From Calycina herbarum (taxonomy: Eukaryota; Ascomycota; Leotiomycetes; Helotiales; Pezizellaceae): 64,000 bases of DNA. How positions within the stretch are numbered: the stretch's first letter is position 1; every line of letters starts with the position of its first letter. Under the pieces are notes generated by a model. The model did not search any database. It saw only the letters and a list, made by a program, of their open reading frames with translations, and had not been told where the DNA came from. Location: NCBI GenBank assembly GCA_001414485.1, contig LLEY01000041.1, positions 124,001-188,000 of the forward strand. Direction: 5' to 3'. The position numbers and the translations under genes were made by a program. This document shows, one piece after another, positions 1 to 10,191 of the stretch.

Positions 1-890
1 GAGCTAGCCTCTCCTAGCCCTAGCGTTCTCTATACTTGCTCCCTTATTATATAATCTTTAGTACTCTTATACCAGAGGCTTATAAGATACTCTATAGTAT
101 ACCCGCTGTTCCTCTCTTAAGTATATCTGCCGGGACTCTCTTTACTAACACTGCGAGCGTTCTTACTACTACTACTATCCCTTATCTAAATACCTTCTTT
201 ACCTAGCTATTATCCTATATATATACTATCTATTTCTCCTCTTTAAACCGTATAATAATATCCCTGCTTTAAAGCTTCCTTGCTATAATTGCTCCTACCC
301 TATATCCTCCTATATTTATAGCCCTTATTACCTCCTTTAGTAATAGCTTGTCCTTCCCTTCGTCTATCTTTATAGCCTAGATCGTAATCTCCTTTATATA
401 TTTAGCTAGTATAACGTATTCCCTTTATAGCGTAGTTCCTGCCTCTCTCTATAGCTCTCTAGCCCTGACCCTCTCTGCCTACGTTAGGGTTCGTTCCTTT
501 ATACCTCTTATCTTCTTTACTGCGATTACGAGCTCCTCTTATAGAATACCTCTTATTATTGTTTCGTCTCCTCCTTTCCTAGCTCTTCTATACTCGAGTA
601 CCTTTCCCGCTACCTTAATAATTGCCTTAATACCTCTTTCCTCTGTTACTAAGTCGAGTATTACTTAGATTAGGCCCTTCTCTATCACGTCCGTGTATTC
701 CGATACTCCCCTCCGTCCTCTCTTACTCTACTCTTCTTCGTTCGTTGTTCCACCTTCGCTGTTAGTTGTTAGCGCGTCGGAGAGAGGAGTAAGAGCTCCT
801 TATAAGCCCTCTATCCCACTACTACCACTGCTACAATTACTCGATATAATCGTAGAGTGTTTTATTCTCTTTCTAGACCGTCTAACGGTC
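1..890 (-). pseudogene. RIP-degraded LINE ORF1 (gag-like) fragment
   Basis: Read on the minus strand, this stretch gives a long frame interrupted only by TAG/TAA codons of the kind RIP makes from TGG, CAG and CAA. The conceptual protein is charged and helical, with a segment of the type (I/V)IRFKEEK followed by D-x2-(W/Q)-VKKVF, which resembles the nucleic-acid-binding part of ORF1 of fungal Tad/I-type LINEs. The fragment runs off the left edge of the window. It points away from the LINE fragment that follows, so it is a separate copy. The family assignment comes from general resemblance only; no zinc knuckle is visible here. Confidence 0.4.
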
Positions 891-2334
891 GTCTAAATGT
901 ATTTCGAGGCTTTTAGAGTCACTTTTAAGAATATATTAAAAAGTAACTTGATATTATAAGATTTTCTATAAATAAGATACTAGTCTTAGAAGAGTTCTAT
1001 TCTAATAATTTAAATTAAGAGAGCTAGGGACTATATATAAGTCTACTAAGATACATTTATAGACGTCTATACCTACGTCGAGGTATATTAATTATAGAAT
1101 AAGAGATAATCCTACTATATATTATACTACTATAGTAGCGAGGACTAAGTATATCTATTATACTAGACGTAGAAATAGTAAAGACGTAATATAAGAACTT
1201 CTTAAAACACCTCTTAAATAGTATCTTTATCTATACTAATAGAAGCGGTATAGATAATTATATAAGAGCTTCTATAATATCGCTCTTAACTAAATATATA
1301 AGGATAGCGTATATAGGAAATAGTAAAACGTTAATAGTATACGCTGTAGAACTTTAAGGAATTAAGCTAGCTCTATAGATCGTAGTCTAGAACTAAGAGA
1401 GTAGGAATAAAAGAAACAAAGTAGTTATCTTTATAAATAATTAAGCAGCTATTAGAACACTTTAGTACTTAACCGGCAGATTAGGCGTATACGTAGCTAT
1501 TAAGGTAGCAGCTCTAATAGACAAGCTATAGAAGAACCACGGAATCTAGGTTAAGATAAGATAGATACTAGCTTATATAGGTATCTAGGGAAATAAAGTA
1601 GTAGATAAGACGGCTAAGAGTATAGTAAAATCATAATTAGAAGAGAACTAAGGAAACCTAAACGTTGTTTAAACTAAGATATACTACCTATAAGCAACTC
1701 TAAAGACGTGGATTATAAGGTAGATAAGAGCTAAGTAGGTATATAAGTAGGATCTAGAACTAAGAGAGAGAGCTATATATAAATATACTTAGAAGCTAAT
1801 ATATAAGATTCTATGTCTCTACTAGAGACTAAAGAAGTAGTAAAGCTCTTTACTAATCTAGATATATATAGAAAAGATTAGATTAAGAGATTTCCTCTAG
1901 AAGAGAAGTATACCTAGATATAATAATCTAGGATATAAATATAAAGAGAGAAGATAAACTATAAGATATATTATATTAAGATGTTAAAAATTCAAAGACC
2001 TATAACTAAGGGAATTTAAGAGAAGAAGGTAGTTAGATCTAAAGATAATCTTAAATAAGTTAAAAACAGCTATAAAGATAATAAGATTTATAGAATAGAC
2101 GTAACTCCTTAGATAATTTAGAAGTTATAGTATAGTATAAAAAGACGAAGTAGAACGCTAGAGGGAGACTAAAGGTATAAGAATATAAGATAGCTAGTAG
2201 AAGCAGTAGCTAAGGAACCTAATATACTCTAAAAAGAACAAGTAAAGCACTTCTTTTATACTATGTATATAGTTGTAGATAGAAGCTAGACCGTCCAGTA
2301 GAGGAGGCTGCTGGTTACTATATAGTGATAAAGT

Positions 2335-2424
2335 GAAGTACGCTTGCCAAATACGGTAAGCGTACTTCGGCAGCTGCGCCGAAGCTGGACCACTCCGGCA
2401 TAGCCGCCCTACGGCGGGCGGCTA
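2335..2424 (+). repeat. Hairpin cluster in LINE 3' UTR
   Basis: Inverted repeats lie in a row just before the LINE tail. At 2335-2368 GAAGTACGCTTGCC pairs with GGTAAGCGTACTTC across a short loop with one mismatch. At 2401-2424 TAGCCGCC pairs perfectly with GGCGGCTA. A weaker stem (CAGCTGCGCCGAAGCTG) lies between them. The segment is GC-rich and carries no RIP. A role as the 3' recognition structure for the LINE reverse transcriptase is an inference. Confidence 0.6.
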
Positions 2425-2440
2425 GAACCGAGTATGAATA

Positions 2441-2466
2441 AATCAATCAATCAATCAATCAATCAA
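2441..2466 (+). repeat. (AATC)n LINE tail
   Basis: Six AATC units plus AA directly follow the hairpin-rich 3' UTR. Simple-repeat tails of this kind are the usual 3' end of fungal Tad/I-type LINEs. It marks the right boundary of the insertion, after which base composition returns to normal. Confidence 0.75.
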
Positions 2467-2758
2467 GTTCTTGTTCGTCATCTACATCTTTGATCACCCC
2501 ACCACGATGACAGTGAATTTTTGGAGAACGCGAAGCATCGGCTATGGATGTAGTTCAGCATGTATCTTTGTGCAGCGCTTTTAAAAGCCGGTTTGGGTGC
2601 TACTGTAACTTGTAGGAGTTGCTTCATTGGTATTTCCTTCCATTGCGTAGAAAATATGACGAAAACTAACCATTCGCGAGGCCTGCCTCATTCGACCTGA
2701 ACAACACAATAACGATTCTGTACCCCCGCCGCAACAATCTACCCTTCATAACCTGCGC

Positions 2759-3350
2759 CTATATGATCTGTGCCACTGGTGCCGTCATCCGCGCCAGTTC
2801 TGGCTCTGGCTCTGGCTCTGGCTCATCTGCTTCTGGTACAGCACTCTTACGCTTCCGACTACCTTTTCCCTTGCCATTTTTTACCTCTTTCGCAGCATGC
2901 GCCACTCTAGGTCTTGCTCACCTGCCTCTAGCGCCTTACGTTTTCGGCCGCGTTTTCCCTTGCCTTTTATAATGTCTTTCTCAGCACGGTCTGCTCGTGC
3001 CTTCACGATATCCTCATAGCTCATCATCCTCGCCGTCCCTACCACTGTTGACCTGGTGGATCGGCGAACTTTGACTTCGTTGCTTATTATGGTCAAGACT
3101 TGATTTTGATCCCGGAGAAGGGCATTTTCGGCGAATGACATTTGGGCGGCGTTAGCAAGCTTCTGTACATGCAACGGTTGGATAGAAATGTGTCGGGGAC
3201 TGAACATGGGCCATTCGTAACGCTGGTTAAAACAACAGACGGAAAGTATGCTTTTAATTCGAGCTTTTGGGGTAGCCAACGTTAACCCTTGAGTAGTTCT
3301 CTCCAGCAAATAGATCCGGTCACTCTTGAGCCCATCGAACTGTTTAATTA
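2759..3350 (-). pseudogene. Remnant of pogo/Fot1-type transposase C-terminus
   Basis: The minus strand encodes the typical tail of fungal DDE (pogo/Fot1) transposases. It has a helical KLANAAQMSFAENALL segment, then STRSTVVG, MSYEDIVKARADRAEK, a basic GKGKRGRKRK stretch, and a second copy of a basic stretch followed by an EPEPEPEPE acidic run, ending at a stop at 2759-2761. The two basic parts are in different frames with a stop near 2881, so the gene is broken, and no DDE catalytic core or terminal inverted repeats are visible. Unlike the elements to the right, it has not been RIP-mutated. It lies downstream of the Zn2Cys6 gene in the same orientation. Confidence 0.6.
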
Positions 3351-3524
3351 TCAAACAACGAATGTTAACATCACTGACGGAAAGACCTGTGCGCATCCTG
3401 CTCAGTATGTACTGCTCCGACTTTCCGAATAGCCCCTGCTAATCTCAATCGTTCAGTGGCAAGTCCGGCGAGCTTTACAACTACTTCTTGAATACGGATG
3501 CGACACCTCCTGAGTATATATGTT

Positions 3525-5098
3525 TCAAATATCTTCACCAATCTTTCTCGCGTGGATCTCCACCGTTGCCAATATTCCCATTTGCGTTTCAACAACATCA
3601 GTATCATTAGAATGGGTCTTACTCAAATCTGACCACTGTCCCAAGCTGCCATTGCTCTTTTTGCAAAATTCAAGCACCTGTAACGGCCATTCCATCCAAA
3701 CTCCGCACCCACTCAAACCCACGAATGATGCAATATTCTTTATCATATACTCGGGCCGATCTCGCAACCACCACCACCCGCTCTTCCAATTCGATAAAAC
3801 AAATGCCACAACAGCGTAATAATGTGCCATGATAACTAAGGACCTCGGATCGTAAGAGTTAATCAGCACGACAAACTCTGGTGGTAGAAATGAAAGCCAG
3901 TGAATAAAGTATAGCAGTAGTGCATTTGGTGGTGCTCCACCATATGGCGGCTGCGATATCACAGCGTCCATAATAGGTGCTAAACTTGTAATGACTCCCA
4001 TATAAAACTTGTCATTAGGATCAGGAACTCCAAAAGCCAGAGCATAACTTTCAACCATTTGGATGAGACCACGGGCCGGGCCAGAGTCTGGCATGGCAGC
4101 ACGGACAAGTTTCGGTGTGCAAATTGGCTGAAAAATGGTAAGTGGTTCCTCATTAGGATGGAACCGAATGATGTCAAATAGTCCGCTGGAGTGCTTAAGC
4201 ATAGCATCGGCGGTACCATTCTCTGGATCGAAGATTGGGTTGCCGCATGCCTGCATGAGGAAGAGGACGGTGGTGGCTAATACAGCGTCGAAGTTGTTCG
4301 CCACGAATGTGGGGCTGCTGAGTGCATTTCGAAAGGAGCGAAGGGAATGTTGCAGGTATTTAGTTGATACAGCGTTGTAGTCCTGATATATTTCTGGATT
4401 AAGGCGATTGAGATGCGACGCACTTGTCATAAGTAAGGCATGCATTAGAAAGTCATTCTGTTGGTAATGTTAGCTGGATCTCGCTCTGGAACACACAATT
4501 GCATACCGAGAAAGCCATCTGGATGCCTTCTTTAATCCAAATCCGCCGACTGCCAATGAGGTCGCCGGAAGTGTCGGCAGCAAAATGAGACAGGGCTTGG
4601 AAATCACGTTCACTATATCCTTCCCCAACAAGAACAGAAATACCTCGAGGTACACTGGATACGGTGTGCTGCCTATTTAGAAGTGCAACCCGCGGGGAGT
4701 CGTCATCGGGAGCCGCGCGGGCTTCGCGTTTTGGCTTCTGAGAAGCCTCTCCATTTGATTCTTTGGCAAGCTTGGAGGCGTTAAATGTAACAATATTCCG
4801 CTGCCAGTCTTTGGAAGGGTCCGTTTCACCATATGTACATATCCGAGAGTACTTGACGCATTTCAAGCACTTGGGGCGAGTTTCATCGCACTAAAGACAG
4901 ACTCCACTTAGCCAATGTGAATTATATTGTGTGGAATGCACTACTAGTACAATAGCTTTACTGTGGATTCCAACGACTGGTTGCAAATACCTTTGTGTGT
5001 TTTTTCAGGCAGGCTGAGCATGCTCGTTGGGACTTCCCAAATGACTTCCGGATCCGCGTCTCCTTTTTCGTGGTGGCAGCTATGCCGCCAAAGGACAT
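3525..5098 (-). CDS. Zn(II)2Cys6 fungal transcription factor
   Basis: I model three exons on the minus strand: 5098-4991, 4890-4507 and 4457-3525, giving about 474 residues. The first intron (100 nt, GTATTTG..CTTTAG) splits the zinc cluster. The second (49 nt, GTATGC..CAACAG) has a CTAAC branch site. Joined, the cluster is C27-x2-C30-x6-C37-x6-C44-x2-C47-x6-C54, the exact spacing of Gal4-type binuclear clusters, preceded by basic residues. Residues from about 165 on (NDFLMHALLMTSASHL) match the start of the fungal-specific transcription factor region, usually a ligand or effector domain. The start ATG at 5098 gives a 26-residue basic lead into the cluster. The protein should be nuclear and DNA-binding. 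Its target is unknown; the RTA1-like gene is divergent across about 960 bp. A further 3' exon cannot be excluded. Confidence 0.8.
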
Positions 5099-6059
5099 CG
5101 TCGCGCCAAATGGTAGCCAGCTTAGAGTCGGGTGTTGATAGGAATCAGAGAAGAATGTGGTATGTTACTACTTTAAGACTGGATGTGCCGTGTGGTATAT
5201 GTATCAAATAGGAAGCTGACCATTCGTACGTAAGCTTGCGCGCGTAACATGGAGAACCTCAGTGTCGTGCGCTAATCCCTGAAAGAAAGGAGCAAGGTAT
5301 GCGTAAGGCCCGGCCAAAATTGACACCGGTTCTGATATTTCCTCGCGGTGCTCAGAATCCCGGTCTATCACCCATCGAGAGTCATTACGCGTGTCTAGTG
5401 CTTAGTCATCATAATGTTGATTCTTAATATTTCTTGGCGGCAGAAGGCTGTGTCGACGAGTTATGGATCATCCCTTCTCCAGCGGAGCAACTTAGGCCCT
5501 TCGTGGCTTAGCTGCAAACCTTCAATTCGTTGAACCCTTCCGCGCTTACGCGCCGATCCCCATCGTCTCTAATTGTCAAAATGGTAACTTTCCTAATCCG
5601 GCCTAGAATATTCGCCTCTTTCTACCTCAGCCTTATGAACAAGCAAACTGTTTTACGCCTTGGCTTTTACATCTAATTTATGTGTGGTAAGTTACCTGTT
5701 TAATGATAGTTCTGGCTGCTCCGGCATGATGGTAACGCACTTTGTATACGTTTTAGGAACTATAACGCGAGAGTCAATGGCCAAGTCCGGCCAATATGGG
5801 ATCAGAGGCACGGGTGGAGAGCCAACGTTCAGCATAATACGAACGAGCTTCAAGTTGAGATTCCTCCGATGCCTATAAAGTCAAAGTAATTCATTTCTTT
5901 GCCACCACCACGAAATCAAGCCAGTTTGCCTTCCCTCTCCGCCTTTCTTTGCCAGCTCTGCCACCTCTGTCACTCCGACACTTCCTAACCCTAAGTCGAG
6001 TCTCGTCCATTCCGCCCTCGACTCAACGCATCTTCCACCCCCCCCCCCTTATTACCACA
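5099..6059. other. Divergent intergenic region between the regulator and the RTA1-like gene
   Basis: No supported gene is present. This is the shared upstream region of two divergent genes. The part next to the RTA1 start is CT-rich with a run of Cs at about 6039-6048, as is common in fungal 5' leaders. An open frame at 5660-5878 shows no recognisable protein. Confidence 0.6.
5874..5879 (+). promoter_or_regulatory. Possible TATA box of the RTA1-like gene
   Basis: TATAAA lies about 180 nt before the chosen ATG and is followed by a pyrimidine-rich leader. This is a sequence match only. Confidence 0.3.
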
Positions 6060-7085
6060 ATGTCGTCCCCCGAAGCAGCCGGCCAAAATGATCCCTCCCA
6101 GTACCTCGTCTCCTTCGGCCCCGACGCCAACTGCACCCTCGCCCTATGCCCCGTCGAAGCCTCCCTCCAGGGCTACCGGCCCGCCCTCGGTGTGCAAATC
6201 GCCTTCATCGCCCTCTTCGGCGTCTCCATGCTCATCCACCTGGCCCAGGGCATCCGCTACCACACCTGGTTCTTCGCCAGCATGATGGCGCTCGGCTGCA
6301 TCGGCGAGATGATCGGTTACGGCGGGCGCGTTTTGTTGTACCAGAACCCCTTCTCCTTTGACGGCTTCATCATCGAGATCTGCTGCATTACAATCTCGCC
6401 CGTCTTCTTCGCCGCCGCCATCTACGTCTCGCTCGCCAGGGTCTCGAATTTTTTGGGCCCCGAAGCTTGCAGGTTTCCGGTCAAGATATACGTGTGGGTG
6501 TTTGTGCCTTGCGATATCGTTAGTTTGATCTTGCAGTCCGTGGGCGGAGCGTTATCATCGAGTTCGGTGGGAAGTGACAAATCGGGCGAGTACATCACGC
6601 TTGCAGGTCTGGCGTTCCAGGTCTTCACTCTTACTGTCTTCACCGCTATGGCGTTAGACTACCTCTTCCGCTATATCTCGTACCGTAAGTCTCAGCAAGT
6701 GGATCAACGCCGGATCCTCTCGACGCGCCTCGAGATCTTTGGCGTTTTCTTCTCGGCATCTATTCTCTTTATCCTCATCCGTTGCTGCTACCGTATTGCC
6801 GAGCTCGGTCAAGGATACAGTGGGTCAATCTTCCGCGAGGAGGGTCTGTTTATTGGGCTAGAGTCGGTAATGGTGATCCTGGCAGTGTTCGCCTTAAACA
6901 TTGCTCAACCAGGTACGGTTCTGTCCCATGTAGGGAAATTCTCGTTCGTACTAACAGTTGCAGGCTTCGCATTCCAGAACCGCACTCAGGAGGCCTATAC
7001 AACCTATGGTAACAAGGTTGAACACGAACCCAGCTCCGAGCAAAAGGCGTCAGAGGTAAGAGAAGTCACTCTGACCCAAGAATAA
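6060..7085 (+). CDS. RTA1-like seven-helix membrane protein
   Basis: Two exons, 6060-6912 and 6964-7085, encode about 324 residues. I chose the ATG at 6060 (CCACAATGTC context); the frame extends upstream but without an ATG in good context. The 51-nt intron has donor GTACGG, branch site TACTAAC and acceptor TTGCAG. Because 51 is divisible by three it stays open if unspliced; removing it gives the family-like end NIAQPG-FAF. Seven hydrophobic segments are visible at about residues 43-63, 70-90, 104-126, 145-166, 183-205, 222-242 and 265-285. The segment RCCYRIAELGQGYSG followed by E is typical of the RTA1/lipid-translocating exporter family, which is linked to resistance to toxic compounds (for example RTA1 and RSB1 of yeast). 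It should act in the plasma or another cell membrane; the substrate is unknown. AATAAA occurs at 7324-7329. Confidence 0.88.
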   Translation: MSSPEAAGQNDPSQYLVSFGPDANCTLALCPVEASLQGYRPALGVQIAFIALFGVSMLIHLAQGIRYHTWFFASMMALGCIGEMIGYGGRVLLYQNPFSFDGFIIEICCITISPVFFAAAIYVSLARVSNFLGPEACRFPVKIYVWVFVPCDIVSLILQSVGGALSSSSVGSDKSGEYITLAGLAFQVFTLTVFTAMALDYLFRYISYRKSQQVDQRRILSTRLEIFGVFFSASILFILIRCCYRIAELGQGYSGSIFREEGLFIGLESVMVILAVFALNIAQPGTVLSHVGKFSFVLTVAGFAFQNRTQEAYTTYGNKVEHEPSSEQKASEVREVTLTQE

Positions 7086-8560
7086 AACAAGTTGTAAGGC
7101 AGGCCGCCAACATCCCGGCAAACGCACCAACCTGGCGATGGATATGTTGCCTATCCGAGGGATCGGCGAACATTGGGCTTGTAATAGGGTCTGAATGGTC
7201 TGACGGAGGCTATCTAATCTATGCTGAAGCAGAATAGGCGTGTAGGCTAGCGGTAAATGGAATTTTCTTTTTTGTATTATGTTTTGTCGCTAGCGAATAC
7301 ACTAGCATAGCAAGAAAGACTTAAATAAAGCCTGAAATTCAGCGTTTGTATTAAAACAGCTCGTGGTTATAACTATATTTGTCACTTGTATATCATCTCA
7401 GTTCTGCGGTCTTCCCCCCCGGGTTTAGCGACCCCCCGCTTCGGGCAAGGCGCGTGCACGTGCCGGCCGACGCTTTCAACGTCTATAAAGTCGCGCCCAC
7501 CCCGTTCATCGACCATCCTCCTGTTCAATCTCTTCCTAACACTCCCTCGCTCGGTCGTTTTGGTTCTCGTCATGCGCTATCGACCCCTCCCATAGATCCA
7601 CAGAGAGCGCCCCTTGATCGGCCTCGCCGCAGCTGAAAAATCGCAATGACATAGCCTGTTTGAGGCAAGGACCCTCCTCGATCTGCCGCTCTGGATTCGA
7701 TGCTCCTAACTGTCAGGACCTCAGACGAGAAGACTTTGATAGCGCAACAAGGGGCAGAGGGAGAAGGGGAGGAGGACATAGTGGGATCAACGGAGGGGAT
7801 AGAGATGCAACGACGGCAGTAGTAGAGAGAAGGGAGTGAGCTGGAAGGAGAGGATAAAGAGCTTAATAAGCTAGCTATAGGAGAATGCTTGCACACTAGA
7901 GAGGAAGAGGACTGCTTAGACAAATCTGAGGACGAGGACTATGTTTGTAACTTACGGGTCAATTTACGCTAACCGAAAACCACTGGTCGCTTTGACCGAA
8001 GGTATTAATTTTCACGGCGACCATGCATGAATTTGCCCCGCACTGCCACTACATGGCTGGTGACGATCTCCCGCTTAGTTATGAGGTTGAAGAGCTTGGG
8101 TACAATCCCGTTAAATGTTTTGGGAGTGGTAAGAGCTTAATGGTGGAGCTATGGTGGGGGAAGTCTGTTTCGCAGCAAATGCAGACCCTCCGCAAATCAG
8201 GCACGACAGTAGCAACGCAAACATAATTTTTTTTGAAGGATCGGTCTGGGGTGCTCAGGAGTAGCTATAGAATACGATTCATGTAGTAATATAAGAGATA
8301 TTGATAAGTGTGTAGAATTTGAGATGCCCGAAGTCAAAGTACCTATCATTTTCACAACTTTTTTCGAGGAAAAATTTTTCTTCGAATTTCATCAATCCCG
8401 CTCAACTAAACGATAGCAGCTAGAATTTCAACCACTCCTCTCTCCTCCCAGGAGGCCTGCCCCTCCGGTGGCAGAGATATATCTGTTGAAAGATCACGTG
8501 AAAAATTTTCACGCCCCCTTTCTAACCTCACACGACCGCTCCACCACCAACGCCGTTACT
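7086..8560. other. Intergenic region with no supported gene
   Basis: After the RTA1 3' end this stretch has normal base composition but no recognisable gene. Open frames at 7570-7923 (minus), 8023-8226 (plus) and an overlapping antisense cluster at 7379-7636 lack family resemblance. Two short palindromes, GAAAAATTTTTC near 8368 and CGTGAAAAATTTTCACG near 8504, lie just before the LINE start and may belong to its 5' leader. Confidence 0.55.
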
Positions 8561-9669
8561 ATGGCGACCCAATCACAGTCAAACTCGGAATGGCAACAAG
8601 AATTTATAGAAGGAACAGCCTACGAGCCTATGTAACTCTTCAACGAGCCCACGCTCCCCACCAGCCTAATCTACCTAACTATCACCCTGGGAACCCTAAT
8701 CCCCTAAACCCCCAGCGCCAACGGCTAAGATCACCTTCTAGGAGGCTATATACCATCTAGCCCAGTTAACCACATTTAACAAAACCAAAACAACCCTAGC
8801 TTTATAGACATTAGCACGCTAAACAACTCTTAACGTATCTAGGAAACATAGCCTTAAGCTAAGAGATAAAGGAGTAGCTAATTACTAAACTTAACCTCTA
8901 AGTATATACTTATATCCTACCTGGAAATCTCTAACGACGTAGTTATAACGTCGAGATCCCTTCTTTATAAGATAATTAAGCTTAAAGACGATTAACCTAA
9001 GAAACTCGTGTTAATTAACCTACTTAACGTCTTCCGCGATTATACTAAAAGGAAACCTATTAATAATATACTTAACACTCTTATAAACTTAGTTAATAAC
9101 CTCGAGAATATTATAAAGCGACTTTCTAAAAGAACCTACGCCTCTATTACTATAAACAATAGTATATAAGGCCTTATAGACGTATAACTTAATTTATCCT
9201 CTCTCTAGAAAACAAACTAATAAAAGAATAAAGACACTCTTAAGAGAGCAGCGACAAGGAAAAAGGAAGCTATTAAAGCTTAGTAACTTATTCTTATTAA
9301 AGATCACCTTTAACTATTTAGTAACCTACAACTACTTACTCTCAGAGACGTAATAAATAAGATCTTTAAATCTCGGTTTAACGTTAGCTCTATAATTAGT
9401 ATAATCTCTAGATTACGAAATAACAACCTTATTCTTACAGCAGTAGAAGAATATAATACTAAATTCCTACTTAATAGAATCGGAGCTATCTAAAATATAC
9501 TTAAATTCAAAGAAGTAAGAGTCGACGCTATTAAATACTAAGTAGTAATCTACGGTATCCTAATTAGAGAATTCAACTCTTCTACTAGCCTAGCTTAGCT
9601 TAAAGATAAGATTCTCATATTTAATAAGAGCCTTAACCTAGAAATTAAGAACACCCTATACTAGCTTAC
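8561..9669 (+). pseudogene. LINE-1 copy: ORF1 N-terminal part, RIP-degraded
   Basis: ORF1 begins at ATG 8561 (MATQSQSNSEWQQEFIEGTAYEP) and is then repeatedly stopped by TAG/TAA. Past about 8800 the frame contains KRAATRKKEAIKA, then VINKxFKSRF, a SRxRNNNLILTA-like segment and KYxVVIxGI-(P/L)-IREFN. This is the chaperone-like middle part of Tad-type ORF1. The first 70 nt are almost unmutated. The frame stops at 9669, where an LTR-like repeat begins. Continuation after 17380 (SIV-LYARG-like sequence) is possible but unproven. Confidence 0.6.
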
Positions 9670-9731
9670 TATAAGAGTTAGAACCTATAATAAGAGGCTC
9701 GGGCTATACTCTTACTAAGTACTAACCAAAG
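9670..9731 (+). repeat. LTR-like repeat copy A, left part (split by Gypsy A-1)
   Basis: This begins TATAAGAGTTAGAACCTA and matches 17151 onward. Its right part is 16426-16660; the two halves were separated by the insertion of Gypsy A-1, with CAAAG duplicated (9727-9731 and 16421-16425). If RIP is reversed, its ends read TGTAAGAG and CTCTTACA, a perfect 8-bp inverted pair of the LTR type. Confidence 0.6.
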
Positions 9732-10157
9732 TGTCACGAATCACGTGTACACGTGATAAGTGAAGACCAGGCGGCGTCCTAACAGGTTAAGCACTATCGG
9801 GATACCCTTATAGTAGATAAGGATCGGTTAGGTTAGCTAAACGATCCAAGGATTTCATTATATTAATCACGTAACAGACCGCTGGATCGCTAGGCGAACC
9901 AGCTCGTTAGATCGCCAGCTCGGCGAGCGAGTTAGCTGCTCAGAGGAACGAAGGTTCTATATAAGACTAGCACGTCTGCTATTAGATAGGAGCTTCGTAC
10001 TTAACTTTAGTTATTAATCTTATTATCTTATTTAATATCTTTAATATAAGTAACGAGTTTACTTCTAAGTAAACAACCTAGTATATTTATACTTCTTACT
10101 ATATACTAACCTTTGAGACTTAGTTATCTTTGTTTAGTTTATTTAAGTTTCGTTATA
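9732..10157 (+). repeat. 5' LTR of Gypsy A-1
   Basis: It starts TGTCACGAATCACG and ends GTTTCGTTATA; the 3' LTR has the same length. The last about 200 bp are shared with the other Gypsy A LTRs of this window, while the middle differs. Confidence 0.88.
9958..9965 (+). promoter_or_regulatory. TATA-like box of the Gypsy A LTR
   Basis: TATATAAG sits in a segment (GGTTCTATATAAGACTAG) that is conserved in all Gypsy A LTRs of the window, as expected for the retrotransposon promoter. The role is inferred. Confidence 0.4.
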
Positions 10158-10191
10158 CTTTAAGTACCTACTTAGAAGTAAGATTACTACT

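Larger units (their letters stand above)
950..2466 (+). mobile_element. 3' end of a Tad/I-type LINE with RNase H domain
   Basis: The plus strand carries the C-terminal part of a non-LTR retrotransposon ORF2, broken by RIP stops. Around 1553-1620 it reads as the end of a LINE RNase H domain, with a Y-I-G-I-x-GNK-x-x-D-K-T-A-K pattern. Near 1930-1985 a cysteine/histidine-type segment follows, with C to Y changes typical of RIP. The element ends in a GC-rich 3' UTR with hairpins (2335-2424) and an (AATC)n tail. The 5' part is missing. RIP is intense up to about 2280 and absent from about 2290 to the tail. Confidence 0.65.

Noticed and set aside
5660..5878. 72-codon frame upstream of RTA1
   Set aside because: It covers the probable promoter and TATA-like box of the RTA1 gene and has no family features.
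5949..6059. N-terminal extension of the RTA1-like protein
   Set aside because: The frame is open but has no ATG in good context; the Ser/Pro-rich extension is unlike the family.
7379..7923. Several overlapping small frames on both strands between RTA1 and the LINE
   Set aside because: No homology, low-complexity Ser/Pro/Arg composition, and no splice or start context.
8023..8226. 67-codon frame
   Set aside because: No recognisable motif; short and isolated next to the LINE border. A tiny real gene cannot be excluded, but nothing supports it.
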